Of a stretch of 64,000 nt of DNA, positions 22,241-33,246 are shown piece after piece. Every line of letters starts with the position of its first letter. The stretch's first letter is position 1. A program made the translations under genes and the position numbers. The notes under the pieces are model-generated. The model was not told where the DNA came from and searched no databases. It saw only the letters and a list, made by a program, of their open reading frames with translations. Origin of the DNA: Myxococcales bacterium (GTDB lineage: Bacteria > Myxococcota_A > Polyangia > Haliangiales > Haliangiaceae); assembly GCA_947483555.1 (NCBI GenBank), contig CANKMW010000030.1, forward strand, positions 24,001-88,000, given 5' to 3'.

Positions 22241-23043
22241 TCGGGGGCGTGGTCGACGCTCGGGTCGACGTTCGGGTGGACGCCGGGCGCGGGGCCGAGC
22301 GGGAGCGTCTCGCCGTGGCCCAGGACCCGCACCCCGGCGACCGCGCGCGCGCTCGCCACCTGCTCCAGTCGCCGGCGCGGCATGGCCGCGGGACCGAGGC
22401 GCAGGTTCACGGTGCCCCAGTGCACGGGCACCAGCGTGCGGGCGCCCAGGCGCTCGAAGATATCGAGCGCGCAGTCGGGATCGATGTGGACCCCGCGGTC
22501 GAGGGCGCCCTTGCGCCAGCGGTAGTACCAGACCGGTAACATGCCGCCGATCGGCAACAGGGTGGCGTCGAGCCGGAAGCGCTTGCCGAGCTCGTCGAAG
22601 ATGGCGTGGTCGGCGAAGTCGACATCGCCGGCGTGGTGGACGGCGGCGCCGGCGGCGGACAGCACGTAGCCGGCGCAGCTCGGTCGGTCACCCTTGCGCC
22701 AGCGGCCCTGGTCGTGACGGGTCGGCACCGCGATCACGTCGAGCCCACCGAGGTCGAGGTGATCGCCGGCCTCGATCTCGGTGACGGTGGCGAAGCCGAG
22801 ATCGGCGACGATCGGGCCGGCGCCGCGCGGGACCACCAGGCGGGTCGCGCGATCGATGGCCTTGAGGGTCCACCGGTTGAGGTGGTCGACGTGGCTGTGG
22901 GTGATCAGCACGGCATCGACAGCGCCGGCGGCGCGGGCGCGGGCGCGGCCGAGCGGGTCGATCAAGACGCGGCGGGCCCCGAGGGCGACCACCGCCGAGG
23001 CGTGGCCGAGCCAGGTGACTCCCGGGCTGGAACCCGACGCCAT
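22231..23043 (-). CDS. MBL-fold metal-dependent hydrolase (NAPE-PLD/UlaG-like)
   Basis: 270 aa from the ATG at 23043. VTWLGHASAVVALGARRVLIDP at the N-terminus, THSHVDHL (HxHxDH zinc motif), HHAGDVDFADH and VPVHWGT are typical of the UlaG/NAPE-phospholipase D branch of the metallo-beta-lactamase fold. Members cleave lactones or N-acyl phospholipids; the specific substrate is open, but a phospholipase role would suit the adjacent lipid genes. Diverges from the LysE gene with only 24 bp between starts and shares its promoter element. Confidence 0.88.
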   Translation of the reverse strand: MASGSSPGVTWLGHASAVVALGARRVLIDPLGRARARAAGAVDAVLITHSHVDHLNRWTLKAIDRATRLVVPRGAGPIVADLGFATVTEIEAGDHLDLGGLDVIAVPTRHDQGRWRKGDRPSCAGYVLSAAGAAVHHAGDVDFADHAIFDELGKRFRLDATLLPIGGMLPVWYYRWRKGALDRGVHIDPDCALDIFERLGARTLVPVHWGTVNLRLGPAAMPRRRLEQVASARAVAGVRVLGHGETLPLGPAPGVHPNVDPSVDHAPDQK

Positions 23044-23048
23044 CGGGC

Positions 23049-23058
23049 TGCTATAGCA
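23049..23058. promoter_or_regulatory. Palindromic TGCTATAGCA, shared -10 of two divergent genes
   Basis: A perfect 10-bp palindrome in the 24-bp gap between the starts at 23043 (minus) and 23068 (plus). On the minus strand TATAGC is followed by six bases and ATG; on the plus strand TATAGC is followed by ten bases and GTG. One element can therefore serve as -10 for both genes, both leaderless. Confidence 0.6.
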
Positions 23059-23067
23059 CGGGGGTTC

Positions 23068-23700
23068 GTGCTGACGTACTTCCTCATCGGCGTCGCCATC
23101 GGTGCGCTCACCGGGGTGCCGATCGGCCCGGTCAACGTGGCGGTGATCGACGGCGCCTACCGCCACACCCTGCGGCGGGGCATGGCGGTCGGCCTGGGCG
23201 GTGCGGTGGGCGACTTCTTCTTCGCGCTGATCGGAATGCTCGGCGTCGGCCCGCACGTGATCGCGCAGCCGGGCGTGAAGCCGGTCCTGTACCTGATCTC
23301 GGGCGTGGTGCTGGTGGTCTACGGCCTCCTGACCGTGCGCAGCCAGCCGCCGCCGCCTCCGACCTCGCCGCCGCACCAGTCGCCGCCCGGCAAGGAAGTG
23401 TGGAGCGGCTTCACCGTCGGGCTCGGCCTGATCGTGCTCAACCCGGCGGCCATCGTCACCTGGGTCGTGGTCGTCGGGTCACACGTCGGCGAGGACATCG
23501 AGACCTGGGAGGGCCTGGCCGCGGCGGTCGGCGTCTTCTTCGGCAGCTTCTCGTGGTTCTCGTTCGTCGCCTACGTCGCCGACAAGGGCAAGCGCATGAT
23601 GGGCGACAAGGCGATCTGGATCGCGCGCGTGGTCGGCATCGCGCTCATCGGCTACGGCCTGTTCTCGCTGGTCCGCGCCGCGGTGCTGTTTCGGGCCTGA
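23068..23700 (+). CDS. LysE/RhtB-type exporter
   Basis: 210 aa from GTG 23068, six predicted transmembrane helices. The N-terminal IGVAIGALTGVPIGPVNVAVI is the LysE/RhtB signature (G-x-x-x-G-P). A Pro-rich cytosolic loop (SQPPPPPTSPPHQSPPGKEV) separates the first three helices from the second half, where LGLIVLNPAAIVTW is the repeat-two equivalent. The family exports amino acids or small metabolites by proton exchange; substrate unknown. Confidence 0.85.
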   Translation: MLTYFLIGVAIGALTGVPIGPVNVAVIDGAYRHTLRRGMAVGLGGAVGDFFFALIGMLGVGPHVIAQPGVKPVLYLISGVVLVVYGLLTVRSQPPPPPTSPPHQSPPGKEVWSGFTVGLGLIVLNPAAIVTWVVVVGSHVGEDIETWEGLAAAVGVFFGSFSWFSFVAYVADKGKRMMGDKAIWIARVVGIALIGYGLFSLVRAAVLFRA

Positions 23701-23717
23701 GGGCCGGCGCGCTGGTC

Positions 23718-24401
23718 TCAGTTGTCGTCGAGCGCCGCCAGCAGGTCGCCGATGGTCTCCTCGACCCGCACCGCCAGCGCCCGCTTGACCGGCGCGCCGT
23801 CCTCGGCGATGAGCGCCGACAGCCGGCGGGCGGCGCCGGCGATCTGGCCGCGCAGGCGCTCGCCGCGCTCGACGTCCTCCTCGGGGAACGCGGCGTCCTT
23901 GAAGGTCTTGCGCAGGAACGGCACCTCGCCGCCCTCGTCGAAGGCGACGCGGCGGATGGTGGCCAGGGTCTCCTCGTCGGCGGCGCCGCGCTCGGTGGCC
24001 TTCTCGACGAACTGGACCGCGGCCAGGCTGGGGATGGGCGACTCGGAGTGGGTGCGCGAGCGCTCGATCACCTTGGGCGCGCTCGACTCGAGGAACCGGA
24101 AGCTGCTCACCAGCTTGCTGACCGTGGCCGCGCGAAGATGCAGCTCCTTGCGGCAGTACGACTCGAAGTCGGTGTAGCCCCAGCGCTGCCACGACGACTG
24201 CTTCTGCACCCGGGTCAGCGCGTCGGCGAGCTCGAGCCAGGTGCGCTTGAAGGCGCGCGCCTTGCCCAGGGTGTCGGCGCGCTCGGGGTCGTTGGCGACG
24301 GCGAGGAGTTGATCCTCCATCGCGCGGTCGGTCTTGGTGATGATCTTGGAGGCCACGGTCAGGCACGCTACGAGGCCGGTCTGATCCTCGGCGCGCCGCA
24401 T
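23718..24401 (-). CDS. Hypothetical helical protein
   Basis: 227 aa, charged and almost entirely helical by composition, no signal or membrane segment. The segment WGYTDFESYCRKELHLRAAT, followed by VSKLVSSFRFLE, resembles a helix-turn-helix as in some phage or plasmid regulatory proteins, so DNA binding is possible. No known family recognised. It points toward the LysE gene and ends 17 bp from its stop. Confidence 0.55.
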   Translation of the reverse strand: MRRAEDQTGLVACLTVASKIITKTDRAMEDQLLAVANDPERADTLGKARAFKRTWLELADALTRVQKQSSWQRWGYTDFESYCRKELHLRAATVSKLVSSFRFLESSAPKVIERSRTHSESPIPSLAAVQFVEKATERGAADEETLATIRRVAFDEGGEVPFLRKTFKDAAFPEEDVERGERLRGQIAGAARRLSALIAEDGAPVKRALAVRVEETIGDLLAALDDN

Positions 24402-24460
24402 CAGAAATCCATGGTCGCCACGAGCGATCCTGAGGGCTTGCGCGAGGCACGGAACCTGCT

Positions 24461-25210
24461 GTGATGGAGCCGATGCTCCGCCTCGCGCTGCTCGCCGCCG
24501 CTGCCCTGTGGGCCGGCTGCGTCTTCAGCTCGGCCGAGACCGCCGCCGACGTCGATCCGGCCGACGACGACACCCGCGGTGCCGGCACCTGCACGCTCGA
24601 CACCGACTGCACGCTGGCCGGGCCGTCGTGCTGCGAGTGCCCGACCTACGCCGTCGCGGGCGACGGCGGCTGGGCCGACGCCTGCGAGCAGGTCGCGTGC
24701 CCGGTGCCCGCGGACTGCCCGGCGCTCGAGGCGCGCTGCGATCGCGGCGCCTGCGTCGCCGCCTGTGCGCCGTCGCCCTGCGACCTGTCCTGTCCGACCG
24801 GGTTCGCCGTCGATCCCGCCGGCTGCACCACGTGTGCATGCGCGGGTGGCGGGGCGGTGCCGCAGTGCCAGTTCGACACCGACTGCGTGCGCGTCGCCGG
24901 CGACTGCTGCGGCTGCGATCGCGGTGGTAGCGACGTCGCGGTCCCGGCTGGCGAGCTGACCGGCTTCGTCGACAACCTGGGCTGCACCGGCACCGAGTCG
25001 TGTCCCGGCGTCTCGACCTGCACGGCCGGGGAATCGGCGCGCTGCGTCGCCGGCCGCTGCGCGCTGGCCGCGGATCCGACGACGATGCCGCCGCCGACCG
25101 ACGTCGGGTGTGGCCGCCCCGAGTTGCCGCCCTGTCCGTCAGGCCAGGTGTGCGTGATCAACGCCGACGATGCCGAGGCCGGCATGGGTCGGTGTGAAGC
25201 CCCGCCCTGA
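24461..25210 (+). CDS. Cys-rich secreted lipoprotein
   Basis: 249 aa from GTG 24461 (ATG 24464 and 24473 are alternatives). Lipoprotein signal with lipobox LWAGC. The mature protein has about 30 cysteines in repeated modules: TCTLDTDCTLAGPSCCECP near the start and QCQFDTDCVRVAGDCCGCD later are clearly duplicates, and PSPCDLSCPTGF...CTTCAC is an antistasin-like unit. Disulfide-rich surface protein, perhaps a binder or protease inhibitor. Such proteins are common in Myxococcota; no defined function. Confidence 0.75.
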   Translation: MMEPMLRLALLAAAALWAGCVFSSAETAADVDPADDDTRGAGTCTLDTDCTLAGPSCCECPTYAVAGDGGWADACEQVACPVPADCPALEARCDRGACVAACAPSPCDLSCPTGFAVDPAGCTTCACAGGGAVPQCQFDTDCVRVAGDCCGCDRGGSDVAVPAGELTGFVDNLGCTGTESCPGVSTCTAGESARCVAGRCALAADPTTMPPPTDVGCGRPELPPCPSGQVCVINADDAEAGMGRCEAPP

Positions 25211-25261
25211 ATCGAGCTCGGGCGCCGACATGGCCGTGGGCACCGGGACGGGTAACCGCGC

Positions 25262-25267
25262 TATACT
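25262..25267 (+). promoter_or_regulatory. -10-like TATACT, 9 nt before kinase-1 ATG
   Basis: TATACT-CGCCGCCAC-ATG(25277); five of six bases match the TATAAT consensus. No Shine-Dalgarno. Confidence 0.55.
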
Positions 25268-25276
25268 CGCCGCCAC

Positions 25277-27472
<2,196 letters not shown>

Positions 27473-27602
27473 GCCCGGGGCGTGCCGCCGGCCGCGACCT
27501 CGATCACAGGTTGCCCGGTGGCGAGGTAGCTCCGCGCGCCGCCGGGCCCAGCTTCTGGCATCATCGGCGGGTCTCCCCGTCCCGCCCGTCCACGAGGTCG
27601 TC

Positions 27603-28502
27603 ATGTCAGCTCGCCCCCTGCTGTCCCGCATCACCCTGGCACTTGCCCTCTCGCTCGCCGTCGTCGTGGTCGCTGCCACCACCGCCTCGCCGGCGTGGGC
27701 GCAGGGTGATCCGCGCGTCGAGGCGCGGGCCCGCTACACCGCCGGCAAGCAGAAGTTCGACGCCGCCGACTACCGCGGCGCGATCGCCGAGTTCTCGGCG
27801 GCCGACAACCTGGCGCCGGCGGCGGTGAACGACTTCAACATCGCGCTGGCCTACGATCGCCTCGACGAGGCGGCCCAGGCGGTGCGTCACTACCGCTCGT
27901 ACCTCGACCGCATGCCCAACGCCCCCAATCGCACCGAGGTCGAGGCCGCGCTGGCGCGGCTCGACGCCGCCGCCAAGGCCGACGCCGGTGCCAGGGCCGA
28001 GGCGGACCGGCTGGCCGCCGAGCAGGCGCGCCAGGCTGAAGAAGCGCGCAAGGCCGAGGAGGCCCGCCTGGCGGCCGCCGCGGCCGCGGCGGGTGGCGCG
28101 GTGGGCCCGGCCGGCCTGGGCGGCACGGCGCCGCCGACGTACCAGCCGACCGGCGATGCCGAGCTCGATCGCGTCGCCGCCGTGGACCTGGCCGCGATGC
28201 GCAGCGCCTCACCGCTGCCGGCGCCGGGTGGTGGCGTCGTGGCCGGTGGCGGCGCCGCGGGCGGCACGGCGGGTGCCGGTGCGCCGCCCCCGCCTCCGGT
28301 GGGTGGCACCGATCCGGGTGCGGTCAAGAAGAGCAAGCCGTTCTACAAGAGCCCGGTGTTCTGGGTCGTCGCGGCGGTCGGACTCTACGTGCTGATCGTG
28401 CTGGCGCAGGACGACTCGTCCCCGCAGCAGCAGTTCCTGCTCCTCCCCGACGGTCCGGCGCCGGCCCCGAGCGGTGGCGGCGCGACCGTGTTCCGCTTCT
28501 GA
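27603..28502 (+). CDS. TPR-containing periplasmic/membrane protein
   Basis: 299 aa from the ATG at 27603, preceded by CACGAGG. A signal peptide ends at PAWAQG. Residues ~30-110 are TPR-like (ARYTAGKQKFDAADYRGAI, FNIALAYDRLDEAAQAVRHY). Then comes an Ala/Glu/Arg coiled helix, a Gly/Ala/Pro linker, and a C-terminal transmembrane helix (SPVFWVVAAVGLYVLIVLAQ) with a short tail. This architecture recurs in Myxococcota next to Pkn kinases; with kinase 1 just upstream it may be a partner or substrate. No enzymatic motif. Confidence 0.78.
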   Translation: MSARPLLSRITLALALSLAVVVVAATTASPAWAQGDPRVEARARYTAGKQKFDAADYRGAIAEFSAADNLAPAAVNDFNIALAYDRLDEAAQAVRHYRSYLDRMPNAPNRTEVEAALARLDAAAKADAGARAEADRLAAEQARQAEEARKAEEARLAAAAAAAGGAVGPAGLGGTAPPTYQPTGDAELDRVAAVDLAAMRSASPLPAPGGGVVAGGGAAGGTAGAGAPPPPPVGGTDPGAVKKSKPFYKSPVFWVVAAVGLYVLIVLAQDDSSPQQQFLLLPDGPAPAPSGGGATVFRF

Positions 28503-28522
28503 TTCGCCGCCGCGGCGCGTGG

Positions 28523-28528
28523 TACAAC
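28523..28528 (+). promoter_or_regulatory. -10-like TACAAC, 7 nt before CBM9 lipoprotein ATG
   Basis: TACAAC-GCGCCGC-ATG(28536), lying in the 33-bp gap after the TPR gene. Weaker than the others because the last base is C. Confidence 0.35.
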
Positions 28529-28535
28529 GCGCCGC

Positions 28536-29918
28536 ATGTGGAAGGCCTCCCTGTCGCTGGTCGCGTGTGCGGCCTCGGTCGCGTGCGTCGACAAGGCACC
28601 GCCGGCGCCCGCCGTCGATCCGGCGCTGGTCGCCGAAAATCTCCTGACCGCCGCGCCGGCCGATCTGGGCAACCCGATCGGCGCCGTGTTCGACGGCAAG
28701 ATCACGTACCTCGGCAACACCATCGAGCGGACCCAGGTGGCGCCGGGCGACAAGGTGGTGATCACGCACTACTGGCAGGTCAACGTACCGCCGGGCAAGA
28801 ACTGGAAGGTGTTCTCGCACCTGGTCGGTGACGACAACAACTTCTCGAACGTCGACCTGACCGACATGCGCAAAGGGCATCCGTCGGAGAAATGGGCCGC
28901 CGGACAGATCATCCGCGATCCGCAGACCTTCATCCTGCGCAAGGACTGGCGTTCGCCGACCGCCAAGCTGGTGGTCGGCATCTACAAGAAGGGCGGCCAC
29001 AAGATCACCGACCGCATGGACGTCGCCGGCGGCGAGGCCAAGGATCGCGCCCTGACCGTGGCGACCTTCACGATCGACGTCAGCAAGGCGGCGCCGTTGC
29101 CGGGCCAGCTGGTGGTCAAGAAGGCCAGCGGGCCGATCACGATCGACGGCAAGGCCGACGAACCGGCGTGGGCGTCGGCGGCCGGCACCGGCGGCTTCCA
29201 GACCGCCGAGGGTGGTCCCGAACCGCGCGGCCCGACCTCGGCGAAGATCACGTGGGACGATCAGCACCTGTACCTGTTCGTCACCGCCGATGACGACGAC
29301 GTGAAGAGCGACTTCACCAGGACCGACGAGCCGATCTGGAAGCAGGACGTCATCGAGGTGTTCGTCGATGCCGACGGCAACGGCAAGGGCTACGTCGAGC
29401 TGCAGGTCAGCCCGCAGAACGTGCAGTTCGACGCCTGGTTCCCGACCGTGCGGCCGCAGAGCGACCTCGGCTTCTCGGGCGCCATGAAGACGGCGGTGAA
29501 CGTGCGCGGCACGCTCAACGCGTCGGGCGACGACGATCAGGGCTGGGACGCCGAGTGGGCCATCCCGCTGGCGGCGGTGAAGGGCCTGGACGCCGCGATG
29601 GCGGTCCGCTTGCCGCCGCAGCCCGGCGACGTGTGGCGCTTCAACGTCGTGCGTGCCGACTACGGCAAGGACGGCAAGCCGGTCGCCGCGTCGTGGAACC
29701 GCATCCGCTTCAGCGAGTGGCACTCGCTCGATCGCATGCTGACGCTGACGTTCGCCGACGCCAGCGGCGGCGTGACGCCGGCCGCGGCGCCGGTCGTGCC
29801 GGCGGTGGCGCCGGTCGTGCCGGCGGCCGGCAGCGCCACGCTGACGCCGTCGAAGAGCGGTGCCGAACGCGCACCGGCGCCCGCGGCACCGGTGGCTGGC
29901 AGCCTGCCGCCGAAGTGA
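28536..29918 (+). CDS. Lipoprotein with CBM9-like (DOMON-type) domain
   Basis: 460 aa. Short lipoprotein signal with lipobox ASVAC. Residues ~45-195 form a beta domain (DKVVITHYWQVNVPPGKNWK) of unknown family. Residues ~195-415 are a carbohydrate-binding module family 9-like sandwich: TIDGKADEPAWASAA, TSAKITWDDQHLYLFVTADD, DVIEVFVDADGNGKGYVELQ and DAEWAIPLAAVKGL are its classic strands. It ends in an Ala/Pro/Val linker. Related domains bind sugars or haem at the cell surface. Probably outer-membrane anchored; ligand unknown. Confidence 0.82.
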   Translation: MWKASLSLVACAASVACVDKAPPAPAVDPALVAENLLTAAPADLGNPIGAVFDGKITYLGNTIERTQVAPGDKVVITHYWQVNVPPGKNWKVFSHLVGDDNNFSNVDLTDMRKGHPSEKWAAGQIIRDPQTFILRKDWRSPTAKLVVGIYKKGGHKITDRMDVAGGEAKDRALTVATFTIDVSKAAPLPGQLVVKKASGPITIDGKADEPAWASAAGTGGFQTAEGGPEPRGPTSAKITWDDQHLYLFVTADDDDVKSDFTRTDEPIWKQDVIEVFVDADGNGKGYVELQVSPQNVQFDAWFPTVRPQSDLGFSGAMKTAVNVRGTLNASGDDDQGWDAEWAIPLAAVKGLDAAMAVRLPPQPGDVWRFNVVRADYGKDGKPVAASWNRIRFSEWHSLDRMLTLTFADASGGVTPAAAPVVPAVAPVVPAAGSATLTPSKSGAERAPAPAAPVAGSLPPK

Positions 29919-30071
29919 GCTGGGTGCAGATCGGCCCACGTCACGCCGCGCTCGCAGTCGTCACCAGCGGCAGGAGCAGCGTGGAGCACGAGCAGCGGGA
30001 CGGGCGGCAGGCGGCGCATGGGCCTCCCATGAACCCTCGAGCGGGTCAGCGCCTCGTCTGGTCGGCTCGCC

Positions 30072-31061
30072 CTACCACCATGGAACGACTCGCCACGGTC
30101 CTTCCATTCGCCGCTGCAGGCGCAGGTCCTGCCATGGCAGCTCCGACGCCAGGCGGAAAAACGCGGCGTCTCGACGGCCGATCAACTCGACCTCGACGGC
30201 GACTTCCTCGACGCGGTCTTGCGGCACCCCCGGCAGCTCGTCGCCTCGCATCCTGAGTCGCGGAGCGGTCAACCCGACGGGACGAAGTTCCCAGAGATCC
30301 GCGAGCACACGCTCGCGCCAGTGTTCCAGCGCCTTCATCATCCCTGCCCTCGGTCGACCGAACGGGTCCAGGATCGTCGTGTTCGGGTGGTTCTTCACCT
30401 CCCAGTCCGCGAACGCCGCCCGCCACACCTCGCCGTCGTGTTGCTTGAGCGCAGCGATCATCGCGCGGACGACATCCATGGGTTCGTCTTCGTCGCGCAA
30501 GCGCGGTGGCGCGATCTCCGCGAGGTCGTCCTCACCGGCGAATCGAGCCGCGGCGGTCGTGACGTCGATGAACAGCCGATCTGCGATCGCGACGGCCAGA
30601 GCGGTCACGTCCAGACCGTAGATCGCCTTGCCATGATCGACGATCAGCTTCGGCCTACCGGTGATACGAACGACGAGCTCCCACGGCGTGTCCGCAAGGA
30701 CCGCGCCGGTTGCGGCCTCGTATCTCGCCACCGCTTCGATCGCGCGACGGAGCCCGACGTCGGCCGTGCCGACGACATAGCGACCTCGTGCATCGTCGCC
30801 GGCGACAATGTAGCGGCGATCAACCTCGGTGACCCAGGTCGACGGCGGCGCGGGAGGCAAGCGCACGATGGCACCAGCCAGGCTCTCTCGATCGCCATGG
30901 ACCGGATCGATGGTGGGAAACGCCGCCGGGTAGACGTTCGGGTGAAGCTGATCGAACATCGCACGAGCCACGGTCGCCGCCCCGGCGACGTCCGCCGCGC
31001 GTCCAGAACCGAGCCGGCGATACTCGTAGACATGGGGAGCGAGCGCGATTTCCTCGGACAC
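30072..31061 (-). CDS. Hypothetical protein, possible NTF2-like C-terminal part
   Basis: About 329 aa from GTG 31061 (TTG 31064 also possible); TATGCT six bases upstream supports the GTG. No signal peptide. The first ~200 residues read as a mixed alpha/beta domain (HPNVYPAAFPTIDPVHGDRE, KLIVDHGKAIYGLDVTALAV) with no family I recognise. The C-terminal ~130 residues (VVRAMIAALKQHDGEVWRAA ... MEGPWRVVPWW) have the rhythm of a SnoaL/NTF2-like ligand-binding fold. Function unknown. Confidence 0.6.
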   Translation of the reverse strand: MSEEIALAPHVYEYRRLGSGRAADVAGAATVARAMFDQLHPNVYPAAFPTIDPVHGDRESLAGAIVRLPPAPPSTWVTEVDRRYIVAGDDARGRYVVGTADVGLRRAIEAVARYEAATGAVLADTPWELVVRITGRPKLIVDHGKAIYGLDVTALAVAIADRLFIDVTTAAARFAGEDDLAEIAPPRLRDEDEPMDVVRAMIAALKQHDGEVWRAAFADWEVKNHPNTTILDPFGRPRAGMMKALEHWRERVLADLWELRPVGLTAPRLRMRGDELPGVPQDRVEEVAVEVELIGRRDAAFFRLASELPWQDLRLQRRMEGPWRVVPWW

Positions 31062-31067
31062 CAAGCC

Positions 31068-31073
31068 AGCATA
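31068..31073 (-). promoter_or_regulatory. -10-like TATGCT, 6 nt before GTG 31061
   Basis: Minus-strand TATGCT-GGCTTG-GTG. Decides between the adjacent TTG and GTG starts in favour of GTG by the spacing seen at other genes. Confidence 0.45.
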
Positions 31074-31129
31074 CAGCCGGGCGCCGATGTGGGCGACGAA
31101 TCGAGCGCGCGCGCTTCCGAGAGCGGCGA

Positions 31130-31333
31130 TCAGAAGTCAGGGAACGGCAACTCGAGCTCGAGGTCGTCGGCCGGCGGACCGCGGGCTGGGCGACGGGCGC
31201 CGAAGACGCGCTCAAGCAGGGCGGCCCATTCGAGGCGGGTGAGCATCGAGGCGGTCACGGGCGTGGCGTCGTCGTCGTCGAGTCGGGGCACGACGCGGTC
31301 GCGCAGGCAGCCGACGAGAACCCGAGCGAGCAC
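31130..31333 (-). CDS. Small hypothetical protein
   Basis: 67 aa from a GTG, between the CAP-domain gene and the NTF2-like gene on the same strand. Third codon positions are strongly GC-biased throughout, which argues for real coding. Acidic C-terminus (DDLELELPFPDF) and a helical middle (MLTRLEWAALLERVFG). No family recognised. Confidence 0.5.
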   Translation of the reverse strand: MLARVLVGCLRDRVVPRLDDDDATPVTASMLTRLEWAALLERVFGARRPARGPPADDLELELPFPDF

Positions 31334-31425
31334 GCCGCCCCCGGTGCGCCTTCCTCGAAGTCGTCGAGGCGATCAGCGCGCGTATCGTCCGCCGACGCCG
31401 CGCGCTCGCCACGCGGCCGAAACCG

Positions 31426-33093
31426 TTACCGCGCGATCGCCAGCAGCACCACGACGTGCAACGCGCCGGGCCCCAGATCGGCGTGGTCGCCCTGCGCGAC
31501 GCCGACACCGACATGCGTGAACTGAGCTCCGTCGAGGAACGCCGCGGCATCGACTGCGTCGACGTCCGAGAGCGCCGTCACCATGCTCGCCACCCGCGTG
31601 AACCGCGCCGCCACGCCGTCGAGCGAGCGCGAGGCGCGCTTGGCGGCGTCGGCATGCGGCACGCCGCTCGCCAACGCGGCCGCGTAGGCGCTGGCGATCT
31701 GGTCGAGCGCGGCATTGTCCTGAAAGTTCCGCACCACCCGCAGTTGCTCGCGGACCCGGGCCTGCGCGATCACCGGATCGATCGGCGGCGGGACCCGGAT
31801 GAACACCTGGGTCACGAACAGCTCGCGCCGATCGGCGACCTCCTCGCCCAGCTCGATGCCGATGCCGATGTGGGTCGCTGATCGCGACAAGAGATTGGCT
31901 CGATGCCCGGGGCTGTTCATCAGCCCGGCCTCGGCCTCGCCGATGCCGTAGGCGCGGGCGATGTTCTCGAGCACCAGCCCGGTGCGGATGCCCCCGACGC
32001 GCAGCCGGTCAGCCGCGGTGCCGGTGATCGCCGAGACGTGGCCGACCACGCCGGTGACTCGCATCTCGCGGCTATGGGCGCGCGCCGCGTCGGCGACCCG
32101 GGCGTCGAGCTCGAGCGGCGGCAAGCGCGCCGCGGCGCGATCGGCGTTGACCAGCTCGAGCATGCGGGTCTCGGCATCGCCGACCGTGGTCACCGGCGAC
32201 GCGTCGGCCGGCGCGACCGCGGCCGAGATCCGCTCCGGCGGCGGCTCGCCACACCACACCGGAAAATTGGCGAGCACCGTCGAGCCGGTGGTGTCGCTCG
32301 CGGTCACCTCGACCTGCTGCCGGCCGCGCCGCTTGCCGCAGCCGAGCTCGGCGGCGATCGCCCCACCGCTGCCGACCCGCAGGGCCAGCCGCTCGACCGT
32401 ACCGTCGTCGCGGGTCACGAACACGTCGGGGTCGTGGAACGTGCCCAGGATGCGGCCGGTCAGCGGTACCACCGCCTCGGCGTCGAGGCGGCGCGGGACC
32501 GGCGACATCTCGAGGTAGCTGGCCTGCAGCGCGACCACCACCACGTCGCCGTCGGCGCGGGTCGCCGACCCGACGCCGATGCGAGCGATCGGATCGGTGC
32601 CCAGCGCCTCGACCAGACGGGGCCGCAGCTGCTCGACGATCAAGGCCGGGTCGCCGATCGGACCCCACACCACCAGCAGGTGCGGTGACGGCTCGATGAT
32701 GCCGTGGTGCTGGAGCGCAAACTCGACCAGCGGATACGGCACCACGCCGGCGGCCGGCACCACCGTCGCGATCTCGGTGGCGGCCGCGAACAGGCGCCCA
32801 TCGGCCACCGGCGCGACCAGCGCACCCGCGGCGGCGAGCGCAGCGACCTCGGCCACCACCGCATCGCCGAGCGCCGAGCGAGGCGCTGGGGTGCGCGGCG
32901 GATCGTTGTAGGCGCGCGTCCCCGGCGCGGTGGGCACCAGCTCGATCGGCACCATCGACAGCACCGGCGCGGCGGCGCGGCCGGCGTCACCGCCACCCTT
33001 GCGCCAGCTCGGTTGACCGCCGACCCGGCGAGGTCCGCCGGAACCGCACGCGGCGGCGCAGAGGAGGAGCGCGACCCGCATGCGGAGCAACAT
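31426..33093 (-). CDS. CAP (SCP/PR1-like) domain lipoprotein
   Basis: 555 aa from the ATG at 33093, which has TAGCCT eight bases upstream; ATG 33111 and 33081 also fit. Lipoprotein signal MRVALLLCAAAC. The N-terminal ~290 residues are an uncharacterised beta-rich region. The CAP domain (~300-420) is clear: LVNADRAAARLPPLELDARV, DAARAHSREM, VVGHVSAITGTAADRL and MNSPGHRANLLSRSATHIG, with the two His and acidic residue of the CAP cavity. A helical C-terminal ~130 residues follows. Secreted CAP proteins bind lipids or act as hydrolases; activity here unknown. Confidence 0.85.
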   Translation of the reverse strand: MLLRMRVALLLCAAACGSGGPRRVGGQPSWRKGGGDAGRAAAPVLSMVPIELVPTAPGTRAYNDPPRTPAPRSALGDAVVAEVAALAAAGALVAPVADGRLFAAATEIATVVPAAGVVPYPLVEFALQHHGIIEPSPHLLVVWGPIGDPALIVEQLRPRLVEALGTDPIARIGVGSATRADGDVVVVALQASYLEMSPVPRRLDAEAVVPLTGRILGTFHDPDVFVTRDDGTVERLALRVGSGGAIAAELGCGKRRGRQQVEVTASDTTGSTVLANFPVWCGEPPPERISAAVAPADASPVTTVGDAETRMLELVNADRAAARLPPLELDARVADAARAHSREMRVTGVVGHVSAITGTAADRLRVGGIRTGLVLENIARAYGIGEAEAGLMNSPGHRANLLSRSATHIGIGIELGEEVADRRELFVTQVFIRVPPPIDPVIAQARVREQLRVVRNFQDNAALDQIASAYAAALASGVPHADAAKRASRSLDGVAARFTRVASMVTALSDVDAVDAAAFLDGAQFTHVGVGVAQGDHADLGPGALHVVVLLAIAR

Positions 33094-33101
33094 CGTCGTC
33101 G

Positions 33102-33107
33102 AGGCTA
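33102..33107 (-). promoter_or_regulatory. -10-like TAGCCT, 8 nt before CAP lipoprotein ATG
   Basis: Minus-strand TAGCCT-CGACGACG-ATG(33093). Confidence 0.4.
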
Positions 33108-33231
33108 ACATGCGCGCATCGACTCCGCCGCCGCCCGCACCCCTTCGACTCGCTGACGCTGTGGGTCAACCAGACCGAGTCGCTGTACCTGGTGCCCGAG
33201 CGGTAGCGCGGATGCGCATCGGCGCCGGTGC

Positions 33232-33237
33232 TAGGAT
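33232..33237 (+). promoter_or_regulatory. -10-like TAGGAT, 9 nt before Uma2 ATG
   Basis: TAGGAT-CATCGGGTC-ATG(33247). No Shine-Dalgarno. Confidence 0.4.
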
Positions 33238-33246
33238 CATCGGGTC

